A DNA stretch of 64,000 bases from an uncultured Gemmatimonadales bacterium (GCA_947259405.1 CAMYLY010000004.1:107529-171528); one strand, 5' to 3'. Positions 35,068 to 45,567 are shown, numbered from the stretch's first letter. A program made the numbers and translations. The notes: generated by a model not told the origin, from the sequence alone.

Positions 35068-36377
35068 GCGGCGATTGCCAGAGTGGACGTCGCGAAGGCT
35101 CTCATGGCGTCGACCGCGCGCTCACCGAGTGCCCGTTTGCGATCTCGCCTGTTCCTCACCCGCTGGGCAAGAGGCGGGAGCAGTCCGAAGTTGGCATTCA
35201 TCGGTTGGAAATGGCGCGCATCGGTTTCGTGAACGTACCGGAGCAGCCCACCAAGCATAGTCTCGGCCGGAGGGATCACTGGTTCATCCCCTTCAAGCAT
35301 CCGGGCCATGTTGATCCCGGTCAACAACCCGGTGGCGAGCGATTCCGTATATCCCTCGACACCCACCAGTTGTCCGGCAAACAAGAGTTGTGGATCGTCC
35401 TTGGCCGACAGATGAGCCGTCAATGCCAGGGGCGAATTCAAGTATGTGTTTCGGTGAATACTCCCGTACCGAAGAAACTCGGCATTCTCCAACCCCGGGA
35501 TCATCCTGAAGACATGCTTCTGCTCAGGAATGCGCAGGCGCGTTTGGAACCCTACCAGGTTCCACATCTGGCCAGCGCGATCCTCCTGGCGCAGTTGCAC
35601 GACCGCGTGGGGAATCCGACCTGTTCGCGGATCCTGCAAGCCTACCGGCTTGAGCGGACCGAACCGGAGTGTATCGCGTCCACGTTTGGCCATTTCCTCG
35701 ACTGGAAGACAGCCTTCGAAATAGGGCAACTGGTCAAACTCGTGACCGATGTGCTGATCAGCTTGGGTCAGCGCGTCCACAAACGACTCGTATTGTGCCC
35801 CCGACATCGGTGCGTTGAGGAAGTCGTCACCCTCCCCCTTCCCGTACCGCGACGCGCGATACTGTCTACTCTCATCAATGGAATCAGCCGCGACGATCGG
35901 CGCGATCGCGTCGTAGAATGCCAGGGATTCGAGACCGAGCCGGCTCCGGATCGTCGCGGCGAGCGAGTCGGACGTCAGCGGACCGGTCGCGATGATCCCC
36001 GGCGTCGGCAGCTCGGTCACCTCGACACGGTGAGCGGTGATGTTCGGGTGTGCCTGCACACGACGTGTCACGCCCTCGCTGAACACGGCCCGATCTACGG
36101 TCAGTGCCGCACCACCGGGGACGCGTGACTCATGTGCCACATCCATGAGCAGGCTGCCAAGAACACGGAGCTCCGCCTTCAAGACTCCGTGTGCATTGGA
36201 GAGTTCGAGCGACTTGAACGTGTTACTGCAGACGATCTCGGCGAGACGATCGGTCTGGTGGGCTGGCGTGCTCACCGAAGGGCGCATTTCGAACAGATCG
36301 ACGGCCACACCACGTGCGGCCAAGGCCCATGCGGCCTCACATCCGGCTAGGCCGCCTCCGACAACCGTGGTTCTCAC
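35064..36377 (-). CDS. trmFO: Methylenetetrahydrofolate-tRNA-(uracil-5-)-methyltransferase TrmFO
   Basis: VVGGGLAGCEAAWALAARGVAVDLFEMRP; ASRYGKGEGDDFLNAPM; GTG at 36377 gives GTGA overlap with topA. Confidence 0.93.
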   Translation of the reverse strand: MRTTVVGGGLAGCEAAWALAARGVAVDLFEMRPSVSTPAHQTDRLAEIVCSNTFKSLELSNAHGVLKAELRVLGSLLMDVAHESRVPGGAALTVDRAVFSEGVTRRVQAHPNITAHRVEVTELPTPGIIATGPLTSDSLAATIRSRLGLESLAFYDAIAPIVAADSIDESRQYRASRYGKGEGDDFLNAPMSGAQYESFVDALTQADQHIGHEFDQLPYFEGCLPVEEMAKRGRDTLRFGPLKPVGLQDPRTGRIPHAVVQLRQEDRAGQMWNLVGFQTRLRIPEQKHVFRMIPGLENAEFLRYGSIHRNTYLNSPLALTAHLSAKDDPQLLFAGQLVGVEGYTESLATGLLTGINMARMLEGDEPVIPPAETMLGGLLRYVHETDARHFQPMNANFGLLPPLAQRVRNRRDRKRALGERAVDAMRAFATSTLAIAA

Positions 36378-38746
36378 ACCCCGGGCGCTACTCCCGCCTC
36401 CTCGAGGGTGAATTCGTGGCTGCATTTCACGCAACGGCGATACTCACCACGGCTCTTCGTCGAGCGCTGCTCCGCACCAACGTATTGACATTCGGGACAC
36501 TGGTCGGGGACCGGCCGATACCAGGTGGAAAAATCACAATCGGGGTAGTTCGAGCACCCGAAGAACGTCCGACCGCGACGTGTGCGTCGCTCAGCGAGAT
36601 CACCACTGCATTGCGGACACTGGACCCCTAGCGGAATGGGGCGTGTATGTTTGCACTCTGGGTACCGGGTGCACGCGAGGAATTCTCCGTATCGGCCCGT
36701 CTTGATCACCATGTCCGCGCCACATTCTTGGCATTTCTCATCAGTAGGTCGATCCGGCGCCTTGTCACGCTTCAACGGCTTTGTGTGGCGGCATTCGGGA
36801 TAGTTCGTGCACGCGATGAATGGCCCAAACCGTCCACTCTTGACGGTGAGCTTGCCGCCACACTCGGGACAGGGCTCCTTCTCGATTTCACCGACGTCGA
36901 ATGCCTCCCGAATCATGTCCGCGGGATCGACCGATTCCAGGGCCTTCGCAAACGGTGCGTAGAAATCGTTCAACACCTGCTGCCACCCGAGCTCGCCCTC
37001 TTCGACCTTATCGAGTTCCGACTCCATACCCGACGTAAACTCGACATTGAAAATGTCAGGAAACCGAGAAACCATGACACGTGAGACCGTCTGGCCAAGA
37101 TCCGTGGGATGGAAGCGCCGGTTCTCCATTCGGGCGTAATCACGGTCTCGCAGGGTCGAAACGATCGCCGAGTACGTGCTGGGCCTGCCGATGCCAAGTT
37201 TTTCCAACTCACGCACCAGGCTCGCCTCCGAGAAACGCGGCGGGGGTTCCGTAAAGTGTTGGTTCGGGGTGATGCCGTGCACTTGGGCCTCCTCACCCTT
37301 CTCCATACGCGGAATCGGCGACAGATCCTCGAACGTCTGTTCGTCCCCTTCCTCTTTCGCTTCCGCGTACAACACGTGGAACCCGTCGAAAACCACGACC
37401 GATCCGGTAGCACGGAACAGGTATTTGCCAAGGTCGAAGTCGATAGTCGTTGTATCGTAGACCGCAGACGTCATCTGCGATGCGACGAACCGCTGCCAAA
37501 TCAAGCGATACAGCTTGGCCTGGTCAGGCGAGAGATACCTTTTGATGTCCGCTGGCTTGTGCCACACGTCAGTCGGGCGGATGGCCTCATGAGCATCCTG
37601 CGCACGCGCGGCCCGCCTGCTCTTGTACGCGTTCGGCTTGGCGGGTAAGTACTTCGAATCGTAGTTCTCGGTAATGAATTCGCGCACCGCCTCGATCGCC
37701 ACTGGCGCCACGCGCGGCGAGTCGGTTCGCATATACGTGATCAGACCGACAGCACCTTCCGAACCCAACTCGATGCCTTCGTACAGCTGCTGGGCAATCC
37801 GCATCGTGCGGCTGGCAGAGAACCCCAACCGCTTCGCCGCTTCCTGCTGCATCGTACTGGTGATGAACGGCGGCGGCGGATGCTTCCGCCGCTGCTTTCG
37901 CGTGACACTGGACACCACGAAAGGCTTGCCACGCACCGCGTCGACTATCTCAGTGGCAGACGCGACATCGGGAAGATCGGGTTTCTTGCCTCCGACCTTG
38001 TGGAGTTTTGCAGAGAACTTCTTGCTCTGGGCCTCGAGGTCCGCTTCGATACTCCAGTACTCGCGTGGCTTGAAATCGCTGATTTCCTGCTCGCGTTCGA
38101 CGATCATGCGAAGCGCCACCGTCTGCACGCGCCCAGCCGACAACCCCGTCTTGACTGATTTCCATAGGAGGGGGCTTGCTTTGTAGCCAACCAGACGGTC
38201 GAGGATACGTCGCGCCTGTTGTGCCTCGACCTTCTGATCGTCGATGGAAACGGGATTGGCAATCGCCTCCCGCACCGCGTCCTTCGTGACCTCGTGAAAG
38301 AGAACACGTTGGATCTTCGAGCCGTCGCCGATTTGATCCGCGACGTGCCAGGCAATCGCCTCGCCTTCCCGATCGGGGTCGGTCGCTAGGTAAATGGCCG
38401 TCGAGGTGCGGGCGGCCTTCTTGATGTCCGCGAGCTGTTTTCCCTTGCCACGGATCGTGACGTATTTGGGCGTGAACCCGTTGTCGACATCGACGCCGAG
38501 TTCACGCTGAGGAAGATCCCGAACGTGACCAACCGTCGCCTTGACCGCGTACCCGGCAGGCAGATACTTGGAAATCGTTCGTGCTTTGGCTGGCGATTCA
38601 ACGACAACCAGGGATCTGGCCTTCCGGGCACTTGTGCGCTTCTTGGACGTCGATCTTGCGCGCGCCGATCCCGCTGGCACGCTCTTCTTCGCCGCCTTCT
38701 TGGTACTCTTCTTTCGCTTCGTCTTCTTAGTCGTTGCCATGCTCAC
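36374..38746 (-). CDS. topA: DNA topoisomerase I
   Basis: SLVVVESPAKARTISKYLP, TDPDREGEAIAWHVA, YMRTDSPRV, zinc-finger repeats CPECGGKLTVKSGRFGPFIACTNYPEC. Confidence 0.96.
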   Translation of the reverse strand: MSMATTKKTKRKKSTKKAAKKSVPAGSARARSTSKKRTSARKARSLVVVESPAKARTISKYLPAGYAVKATVGHVRDLPQRELGVDVDNGFTPKYVTIRGKGKQLADIKKAARTSTAIYLATDPDREGEAIAWHVADQIGDGSKIQRVLFHEVTKDAVREAIANPVSIDDQKVEAQQARRILDRLVGYKASPLLWKSVKTGLSAGRVQTVALRMIVEREQEISDFKPREYWSIEADLEAQSKKFSAKLHKVGGKKPDLPDVASATEIVDAVRGKPFVVSSVTRKQRRKHPPPPFITSTMQQEAAKRLGFSASRTMRIAQQLYEGIELGSEGAVGLITYMRTDSPRVAPVAIEAVREFITENYDSKYLPAKPNAYKSRRAARAQDAHEAIRPTDVWHKPADIKRYLSPDQAKLYRLIWQRFVASQMTSAVYDTTTIDFDLGKYLFRATGSVVVFDGFHVLYAEAKEEGDEQTFEDLSPIPRMEKGEEAQVHGITPNQHFTEPPPRFSEASLVRELEKLGIGRPSTYSAIVSTLRDRDYARMENRRFHPTDLGQTVSRVMVSRFPDIFNVEFTSGMESELDKVEEGELGWQQVLNDFYAPFAKALESVDPADMIREAFDVGEIEKEPCPECGGKLTVKSGRFGPFIACTNYPECRHTKPLKRDKAPDRPTDEKCQECGADMVIKTGRYGEFLACTRYPECKHTRPIPLGVQCPQCSGDLAERRTRRGRTFFGCSNYPDCDFSTWYRPVPDQCPECQYVGAEQRSTKSRGEYRRCVKCSHEFTLEEAGVAPGV

Positions 38747-38838
38747 ATTCGCGTGGTCGATGGAGGTTCATCTGTTCTTAACCCCCATCATTCAACGCTG
38801 CCTCAAATCGTAATGGCCCGTCTGCGCCGAAGGCCCTG

Positions 38839-38874
38839 ATGGCCTAGGTAGCAATGTCGCGCCACCTAGGCCAT
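38839..38874. repeat. 11-bp perfect inverted repeat upstream of topA
   Basis: ATGGCCTAGGT-14 nt-ACCTAGGCCAT between aroK and topA; no T-tract. Confidence 0.7.
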
Positions 38875-38951
38875 GCACCGTAACACCTTGTTTCACAATC
38901 ATTTACAACGCAGTCCCGCGGGCCGGCATCGGCGGCCCGGGGGGCGCATAG

Positions 38952-39467
38952 TTACCATCCAGCCGATTTTCGCGCAAGCGCGACGAGTTCATCGACGACC
39001 TCGGCGAGGGTCAGGCCATCCGTCTCGACTATGGCGTCCGCTTCCATGTAGTGCTGCTCCCGAGCTCTGAGTTGGTTTGTGAGATCTGCCTCTGGCATGG
39101 GTCCAAGGAGCGGACGATCAGTTTCCGACGCCAAGCGGCTGCTGGCGATCGACGGGCTCGTTTTGAGGTATATGATGAATACGTTTTCCGGCACGGAGGC
39201 GAGATTCCCGGGCTGCGCTGCCCACCCGCCCCCAGGCACGATCACGGTAGGTGCCCCTCCCAAGACACGGGTGACAGTGGCGCGCTCGACCGCCCGAAAG
39301 GCTGGTTCGCCGTCCTCCTCGAACATGCCGGCGATCGTCTTGCCGCTGCCGGATTCGATCAGGCCATCAATGTCGACACATTTGTTGCCGAGTCGGCGCG
39401 CAACGAGTTTTCCTGCGCTTGATTTCCCCGATCCCGAAAGGCCAACCAGAACGACGTGACGTTTCAC
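38952..39467 (-). CDS. aroK: Shikimate kinase
   Basis: VVLVGLSGSGKSSAGKLVARRLGNKCVDIDGLIE; 4-nt overlap with aroC. Confidence 0.9.
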   Translation of the reverse strand: MKRHVVLVGLSGSGKSSAGKLVARRLGNKCVDIDGLIESGSGKTIAGMFEEDGEPAFRAVERATVTRVLGGAPTVIVPGGGWAAQPGNLASVPENVFIIYLKTSPSIASSRLASETDRPLLGPMPEADLTNQLRAREQHYMEADAIVETDGLTLAEVVDELVALARKSAGW

Positions 39468-40672
39468 TCACCACTCTCGGCATTGTTCCAGCGCTCACGG
39501 AGCCGCGACAGATACGACCCGTAGCTCCCGAGAAGATCAACAACGGAGTCCCCACCGAACTTCTCGACGAATGCGTCGGCCAACACCAACGCGACCATTG
39601 CCTCAGCGATCACTCCCATGGCAGGCACGGCGGTCACATCTGACCGCTCGGACTGCGCCTTGGCCTCCTCACCTGTTTCGAGATTGATCGTCTCGAGTGG
39701 TCGACGGAGCGTCGAGATCGGCTTCATAGCCAGGCGTGCGATCAGCGGTTCCCCCGTCGTCATCCCACCTTCCAATCCGCCGGCGTTGTTCGTCCGCCTC
39801 AGGAACCCTCCGCTCGCACTTCGGCCTCCGCGAGTGATTTCATCGTGGACCTGAGATCCCCGTCGCCTGGCAGTCTCAAAGCCCATTCCGATCTCCACCC
39901 CCTTGATGGCAGGTATCGACATCAACGCGCCCGCCAGGCGCGCGTCGAGCTTGCGCCGCCATGAGACGTGGCTACCGATACCGAGGACCACGCCACGCGC
40001 CACCACCTCCGCCACACCACCGAGTGTATCGCGCGCCTGGTGGGCGGTATCGATTGCCGCCACCATTTGGTTTGACGCGTCCTGGTCGAGACAACGGACA
40101 GGCGACGCGTCGGCCGAAGCGTTCAGCGGCGAAGGAAGAACGAGGTAATCGGGAGCCTCGACACCGCCAATGGCGACCACGTGGCTTCCGATCTCCACGC
40201 CGAACTCCAACAGCAAGCACTTACACACGGCGCCGCACGCGACGCGGGCCGCGGTCTCGCGCGCGCTGGCGCGTTCGAGAATGTCGCGCGCGTCGCGACG
40301 ATCGTATTTCAGCGAACCGACCAGATCCGCATGTCCAGGCCGGGGCCGCACGACCTTGCGGCGACGATCGCCCGCCCCTTCGCGATCCGGTTCGGGGGCC
40401 ATGATCTCCGCCCAGTTCTTCCAGTCTTTGTTCCAGATGAGCATCGCGATGGGCGAGCCAAGCGTCTCGCCTGCACGGACCCCGGAAAGGAACTCCACCG
40501 CATCGGATTCGATCTTCATGCGCGCACCGCGGCCGTGACCGGCCATGCGCCGTTTGAGCTCCGCATTGATGTCGTCCGCGATGAGGCGGAGTCCCGCTGG
40601 CAGACCTTCGAGAATAGCGACGAGGCCCTTCCCGTGGGATTCACCGGCAGTTGTGAAGCGGATGGGCGTCAT
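39464..40672 (-). CDS. aroC: Chorismate synthase
   Basis: IRFTTAGESHGKGLVAILEGLPAG, RPGHADLVGSLKYD, RRTNNAGGLEGGMTTGEP. Confidence 0.96.
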   Translation of the reverse strand: MTPIRFTTAGESHGKGLVAILEGLPAGLRLIADDINAELKRRMAGHGRGARMKIESDAVEFLSGVRAGETLGSPIAMLIWNKDWKNWAEIMAPEPDREGAGDRRRKVVRPRPGHADLVGSLKYDRRDARDILERASARETAARVACGAVCKCLLLEFGVEIGSHVVAIGGVEAPDYLVLPSPLNASADASPVRCLDQDASNQMVAAIDTAHQARDTLGGVAEVVARGVVLGIGSHVSWRRKLDARLAGALMSIPAIKGVEIGMGFETARRRGSQVHDEITRGGRSASGGFLRRTNNAGGLEGGMTTGEPLIARLAMKPISTLRRPLETINLETGEEAKAQSERSDVTAVPAMGVIAEAMVALVLADAFVEKFGGDSVVDLLGSYGSYLSRLRERWNNAESGE

Positions 40673-40760
40673 CCTGGTCTACCTTCGCAATGTGACCGTT
40701 GGGATCTGGGCAATGAAGGTAAGCCTGGGGGCTGCCGGCGCCCAGCGCTGTAGACTGCCT

Positions 40761-40794
40761 AAAACGACCGAGCCCGGCGCGCGGCCGGGCTCGG
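40761..40794 (-). terminator. Rho-independent terminator after pilQ
   Basis: CCGAGCCCGG-CGCGCGG-CCGGGCTCGG; minus strand continues GTCGTTTTAGG. Confidence 0.75.
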
Positions 40795-40851
40795 AGTCTA
40801 ACTCGTATTCATCGGCGCCGACATGACGGCACCATGGCGTTCATGGCGACC

Positions 40852-42648
40852 TCAGTTGCCGCCGAACTCGGGGTTATCCATGATGCGCGGCGTGACCAAG
40901 ATCAACAAATCCGATCGTGACTCACGGCGTGAATTCACCGAGAACAAGGCACCCACGATCGGCAGGTCCATCAGATACGGGATTCCGCTCTTGGAGACGT
41001 TCACCTGTGTCTGCGTCAAGCCACCAATCACCGCGGTCTGGCCATCATTAACGAGGATCTGGCTCTGGGCCCGCTGTCGATTGAACCTGAACCCGAGATC
41101 GGTGCTGACTTCTTCGGCCGAGGAGTTCTCGGCCGTAATCTCCAACAGGACCTTACGGTTGGCCGTGACATGTGGCGTCACTTGAAGGCTGATGCCGGAG
41201 GGGATCAGGTCGATCGAAGCCGCTGCCGCCGTCTGCGCACCCGGGTCGAGTCGCCGCACCGGCGTTTCTTCACCTACCAAGATCTCGGCGGGGGTGTTGT
41301 CCGCGGTCGAGATCAGGGGTTCGGCCTGCTCATCGGCCAAGGAGACTTCCTTTAGAATGCGAAGGAAGGTCGTGAGGTTGAACCGGTCGATTGCGGTCGT
41401 GAACAGCACTTCGAGGGCCGGATTCGCAACTGCCCGACCCGCGTTCGCCACCGCGGCGAGGGCGTCACCGCCAAGCCCCACCACACTTGGGACTTCCTCC
41501 GGATTGTACGGTCGGAAGACGTCGAAGATCCCGTCACCGTTTATGTCAACACCCGCGGCGGGGTCTGGCCGCGCCACTGCCGTATTGAAGAACGTTCCAC
41601 GCGTATCGTCACCGAAGTCGTATTCGATGCCAATCTGCTCCAGATCGCTTCGCGAAACGTTGATGATCCGCGCTTGGATGGAAACCTGGGGAGTCTCGAC
41701 ATCCAACGAGCCGATGAGCGTGCGAAGCGCTTGCATCCGGTTCGCGGTCGCAGTCACGATGAGGCTATTCGTGGCCGCATCGGCGACCATCTGCTCACCG
41801 GCCACGGTCGAATCACCTTGGAGGCTGATCCCCGAAAGCGTCGCAGCGAGGTCGACAGATTTGGCGAAGTTGATCGGAATGATCTCCGTCGTCATCGGTG
41901 CCGTTCGCTCGGCTTCCGTGAGATTGTCGCGCGTGTCGACTCGGATGATCCCAGAGGCTTCCTCGACTGCCGCGAGTCCTTGCGCGTCCAAGATCGCCTT
42001 GAAGGCCACATCCCAGGGCTGGTTGCGGATTTCCGCGGTAACACTTCCCGAAACATCAGAGCCGAGCACGATCGTGCGCCCGGTCAACTCGGAGAAGCCC
42101 ACCATCACCTCGGCCACTGAGGCTGCATCATACGACGCCGTTACCATCGCCTGCTGCGACTGCTGCGGCAGCTCGAGCGACTGCGTCACCGGAGCTGACG
42201 GCTCCGGCAGTGCCGAGGCGGCCGCTGCATAGCTCGACGTGCTGGACGACCATGCGGCAAAGTTCCGATCAGCACCGAACGAGATGCGAATAGCGTCGTC
42301 GACGTACTCGAGTTCATAGTCTTTGAGCGACTCCATCTCCAGAACGATGCGAACGACGTCCGGTCGGAACTGCGAGTAGCGGACGTTCATGATCCCGCCG
42401 CGGTTGGAGCCGTCGTAGCGAAGATCCGGCGCTCGGAGTCTGGCCCCCTGGACATCGATGACGAGACGCGCGGGGTTAGCCAACGTGAAATCCTGTACGT
42501 TGACGCTTCCACGAACGTCGATGATGACTAGGGCCCGTCCGGCACTGGGCAGGACGCTGACCGCGGTCACTTCACCCGGCCCTGATGCAAGGGCCGGTGA
42601 AACCATGAGCGCGAGCCCAGTGAGTGCGAGCATCACTGACCGCTTCAT
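40852..42648 (-). CDS. pilQ: Type IV pilus secretin PilQ
   Basis: AMIN-like N-terminus and secretin core (VQVNVSKSGIPYLMDLPIVGALFSVNSRRESRSDLLILVTPRIM). Confidence 0.93.
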   Translation of the reverse strand: MKRSVMLALTGLALMVSPALASGPGEVTAVSVLPSAGRALVIIDVRGSVNVQDFTLANPARLVIDVQGARLRAPDLRYDGSNRGGIMNVRYSQFRPDVVRIVLEMESLKDYELEYVDDAIRISFGADRNFAAWSSSTSSYAAAASALPEPSAPVTQSLELPQQSQQAMVTASYDAASVAEVMVGFSELTGRTIVLGSDVSGSVTAEIRNQPWDVAFKAILDAQGLAAVEEASGIIRVDTRDNLTEAERTAPMTTEIIPINFAKSVDLAATLSGISLQGDSTVAGEQMVADAATNSLIVTATANRMQALRTLIGSLDVETPQVSIQARIINVSRSDLEQIGIEYDFGDDTRGTFFNTAVARPDPAAGVDINGDGIFDVFRPYNPEEVPSVVGLGGDALAAVANAGRAVANPALEVLFTTAIDRFNLTTFLRILKEVSLADEQAEPLISTADNTPAEILVGEETPVRRLDPGAQTAAAASIDLIPSGISLQVTPHVTANRKVLLEITAENSSAEEVSTDLGFRFNRQRAQSQILVNDGQTAVIGGLTQTQVNVSKSGIPYLMDLPIVGALFSVNSRRESRSDLLILVTPRIMDNPEFGGN

Positions 42649-43157
42649 TGTGAACCCTCCTGGTTTCGGCGCAGCCGCAGGGTGTCCTGAAGCTCACGGC
42701 CGAATTCTTCGTACGCTAAGACGACTTCGCGCGCGCGAATGCTCGACACACGCAGCCGTCCTAGCTGATCACCGACACGCACGGCGTATCGCTGGCTCTC
42801 GGTAGTGTCGCGAATGACCGCGACCGAATTCATTGGAAACTGGTTGTCGTAGTTGATCGAGGTGACACGCAGATCCTCGAGCAACGGGCGAACGTCGCCA
42901 GAACGCAGCAGCGACTCAAACGGATCGCGGCCGGCACCCTGATAGGAGAACACTTCCCGCGAAAGCACCGTGGCTAAACCTGGGTCAACGGCTTGGGCCG
43001 TGGTCTCCGGTCCGGGGTCCGTCGTGGTGGCCGCCGGTTGGCCTGGATCGACTCCGCCGGGGGCGCCCGCCGGTGGCAGATCTTCTCCACCACAGGCTCC
43101 AAGTGCCAGCCCCGCGCTCAGGATCGCTACCCATGCGACTCGGTTATTGGATCGCAC
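42645..43157 (-). CDS. pilP: PilP-like pilus assembly lipoprotein
   Basis: Position in pilMN O P Q order; lipobox LGACGGE; RDPFESLLR-type motif; 14-nt overlap with pilO. Confidence 0.75.
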   Translation of the reverse strand: MRSNNRVAWVAILSAGLALGACGGEDLPPAGAPGGVDPGQPAATTTDPGPETTAQAVDPGLATVLSREVFSYQGAGRDPFESLLRSGDVRPLLEDLRVTSINYDNQFPMNSVAVIRDTTESQRYAVRVGDQLGRLRVSSIRAREVVLAYEEFGRELQDTLRLRRNQEGSQ

Positions 43158-43746
43158 CTTGGCCCTCCACTCCGGACTTCACGAACGTCCGGACTTGGAA
43201 ATTCGCCTGCAACAACGCGCCGGAGGTGTCCCCGAACTGGAGTTGTTCGGCATTGGTCGCCTCAGTGATGCTCACCTCAGTCGGTACCATGATCCTTGGC
43301 AACGACGCGACATCTGTCAGAAACTCCGCGATCGCATCGTAGTAGCCCGTGACTGATACCTGATACTGGTACGCGGTGAACATGCCACCAGCTTCCTGGG
43401 GCTGACGTTGGAACGTCGCCAAATCGACGCCACGCACGCGTGCGCGCGAGGCGATGTCATCCAACAGGTCAGGGACCTCGTTTTCCGAGGGCACTAACCG
43501 TCGCATGAGCACCAAACTCGTCTCGTAGTTCGCCACCTCCCCGCGCAGGGCCTCGACTGTTCCTTGCCGCAGGGCACGCTTGGCCGCATTGACCTGTGTG
43601 GTCAACGTGTCGACCTCAACCGTAAGATCAGCCACCTGCGTGACCTTGGGTCCACGCCAATAGATCCAGAATCCCACGCTGCCGGCGACGGCGGCGAAGA
43701 TTAGGACACCGAGGAGCTGTTGTCGCTCTTTCTGGGAGAAGGCCAT
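43144..43746 (-). CDS. pilO: Type IV pilus assembly protein PilO
   Basis: Single TM, coiled coil, LVPSENEVPDLLDDIASRARVRGVDLATFQ; gene order. Confidence 0.88.
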   Translation of the reverse strand: MAFSQKERQQLLGVLIFAAVAGSVGFWIYWRGPKVTQVADLTVEVDTLTTQVNAAKRALRQGTVEALRGEVANYETSLVLMRRLVPSENEVPDLLDDIASRARVRGVDLATFQRQPQEAGGMFTAYQYQVSVTGYYDAIAEFLTDVASLPRIMVPTEVSITEATNAEQLQFGDTSGALLQANFQVRTFVKSGVEGQGAIQ

Positions 43747-43757
43747 GTTCTCCCTCC

Positions 43758-44429
43758 CTATTGGGACGATTCCGTGACCGGAACCGTGAGAATGAATGCC
43801 GAGTCTGCCTGTTGGAACGTGACAGTAATCTCGAACGAAGTCATGTTACGCCCGTCTTCAGTCACACGTTGTGCCGGACCATCCTCCACAACCGATACCC
43901 AGGGCGAACTCGCGAGCTGCCTAAGAAACCGTGTATATGCGGCAATCTCGGACGTCCGGCCATCAACTCGGAACCGCACTGGAGGCGGTGGACCGGAATC
44001 CCCAATCGCAGTGGGAGCGGATACGTTCTCGACCGCCACCAGCCACGTGTAATCCGGCAACGATCTCGTGACTTCCTGGAGAATGTGTGGCCAGATGTAT
44101 CGATCCTGATCGATTTCCCGAATCGCATCGAGTTCCGCCACGAGCGAATCTCGGAGTTCCAAAGCTCGCCGTTGCTGGTCCAGCAGATCGTTGTAGCGCT
44201 GCGCTTCGGCCCTGACCGACTCCGCCTGGGCCTCTAACCCCGAGACCTGACCGTTCATCGACACGAAGATGAACCCCATGAAGAGAGCGGCGAGCGCCCA
44301 CGCACCAACCGCACCAGCCAGGAGCGGGTCTTTGACCGCTCCAACCAACTCCGAGAAGTCGGGCATCTTGATACCGCCGCCGCCCGTCTTCTTCTTCGAT
44401 CCACTGAGAAGGTTTATCTCGATCCGCAT
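43758..44429 (-). CDS. pilN: Type IV pilus assembly protein PilN
   Basis: MRIEINLLSGSKKK start, single TM, gene order. Confidence 0.88.
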   Translation of the reverse strand: MRIEINLLSGSKKKTGGGGIKMPDFSELVGAVKDPLLAGAVGAWALAALFMGFIFVSMNGQVSGLEAQAESVRAEAQRYNDLLDQQRRALELRDSLVAELDAIREIDQDRYIWPHILQEVTRSLPDYTWLVAVENVSAPTAIGDSGPPPPVRFRVDGRTSEIAAYTRFLRQLASSPWVSVVEDGPAQRVTEDGRNMTSFEITVTFQQADSAFILTVPVTESSQ

Positions 44430-44447
44430 GATCGCACCTTCCGTCCG

Positions 44448-45494
44448 TCAGTTTTTGCGTAAAGCCAGCCCGGTGGCCAGCATCAACAGCGGTCCGACCT
44501 CATCTGCATTCAGAGTGTCGAACACGCCAGCCTTGGTTTCCAGTCGCTGCAGAGGGCTCGCGACCTGCACCGGCACATTCACGCGCTGGCTGATGACATC
44601 CGTAAGCCCCGGAATCCTCGCCCCTCCGCCACAGCAGAACACGTGCTGAATCGCGGCGCCAGCGCGACTCGCGGTCTGCAGGAACGCCCCCGCCCGCTCG
44701 AGCCCCACCGCGATCTCATCACCTCGGTTCTGCACAGACGGCTGCAGGTCGGGCGTCATTTCGTATCCCTGCAGCAGCTGGTCGGCGTCCTCCACTGAGA
44801 GTCCGCGCTCCCGCTGGAGGTCCTCGCGAAACATCCGTGTGCCGACGCTCAGGTCACGATTCAACAGCGGGATCCCACGATCAAGGATGTTCACGTTGGT
44901 GACCTCGTGCCCCACGTTCAGAAGGGCTACCACGCCGTCCATCGCCTGCGGGTAGTTCAGTTCGAACGCGTTGTGCAGCGCGAAAGAATCAACGTCGATC
45001 GTTCCGGCCTCGAGGCCCGCCTGAGCTAAGAGGCCCATCTTGTCTTCCACCAGATCGCGCTTGGCAGCGACCAACAACACATCCATCTGCAGGCCCTCGC
45101 CATTGGGATCGAGAATCTGGAAATCAAGTTCCACGCCCTCGATGTCAAACGGGACGTGCTGCTGCGCTTCCCACCGCACGACCTCCATCGCGTCGGATTC
45201 TTTCATCCGATCCACCTGGATCTTCTTGATGATGACGTCGCGGCCGCCAACCGCTACCACCACCTTCTTCGTCTTGATTCCGGCGGTCCTCAGCAAACCG
45301 CGAATAGCGTCAGAAACTACACCGGGATCCATGATCTCGCCCTCAACGATGGCGTCCGCCAAAACCGGCGTGATCGCCACCCGGGAGAGCACGGGATCAC
45401 CCTTGCTGTGATCCATTTCGACGAGCTTGATCAGGCCGCTGCCCACATCCAGTGCGACCGTCGATTTGGATCCTCCGAGCCCGAAAAGTGCCAT
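44448..45494 (-). CDS. pilM: Type IV pilus assembly ATPase PilM
   Basis: STVALDVGSGLIKLVEM, DRMKESDAMEVVRWEAQQHVPFDIEGVELDFQIL. Confidence 0.94.
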   Translation of the reverse strand: MALFGLGGSKSTVALDVGSGLIKLVEMDHSKGDPVLSRVAITPVLADAIVEGEIMDPGVVSDAIRGLLRTAGIKTKKVVVAVGGRDVIIKKIQVDRMKESDAMEVVRWEAQQHVPFDIEGVELDFQILDPNGEGLQMDVLLVAAKRDLVEDKMGLLAQAGLEAGTIDVDSFALHNAFELNYPQAMDGVVALLNVGHEVTNVNILDRGIPLLNRDLSVGTRMFREDLQRERGLSVEDADQLLQGYEMTPDLQPSVQNRGDEIAVGLERAGAFLQTASRAGAAIQHVFCCGGGARIPGLTDVISQRVNVPVQVASPLQRLETKAGVFDTLNADEVGPLLMLATGLALRKN

Positions 45495-45538
45495 ATCTAC
45501 CGACCGTTCAAGGACATAAGAGGGGTGCGCGGCAGACT

Positions 45539-45567
45539 ACAGTACGGCCGACCCCGATTTTTGTCAA
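45539..45567 (-). promoter_or_regulatory. Candidate sigma70-type promoter of pilMNOPQ
   Basis: Minus strand TTGACA-N17-TACTGT, about 45 bp before the pilM start. Confidence 0.5.

Noticed and set aside
34986-36128. 380-aa plus-strand ORF
   Set aside because: Antisense to trmFO, which has clear family motifs.
41192-42232. 346-aa plus-strand ORF
   Set aside because: Antisense to pilQ; Ser/Arg/Ala-rich shadow frame.
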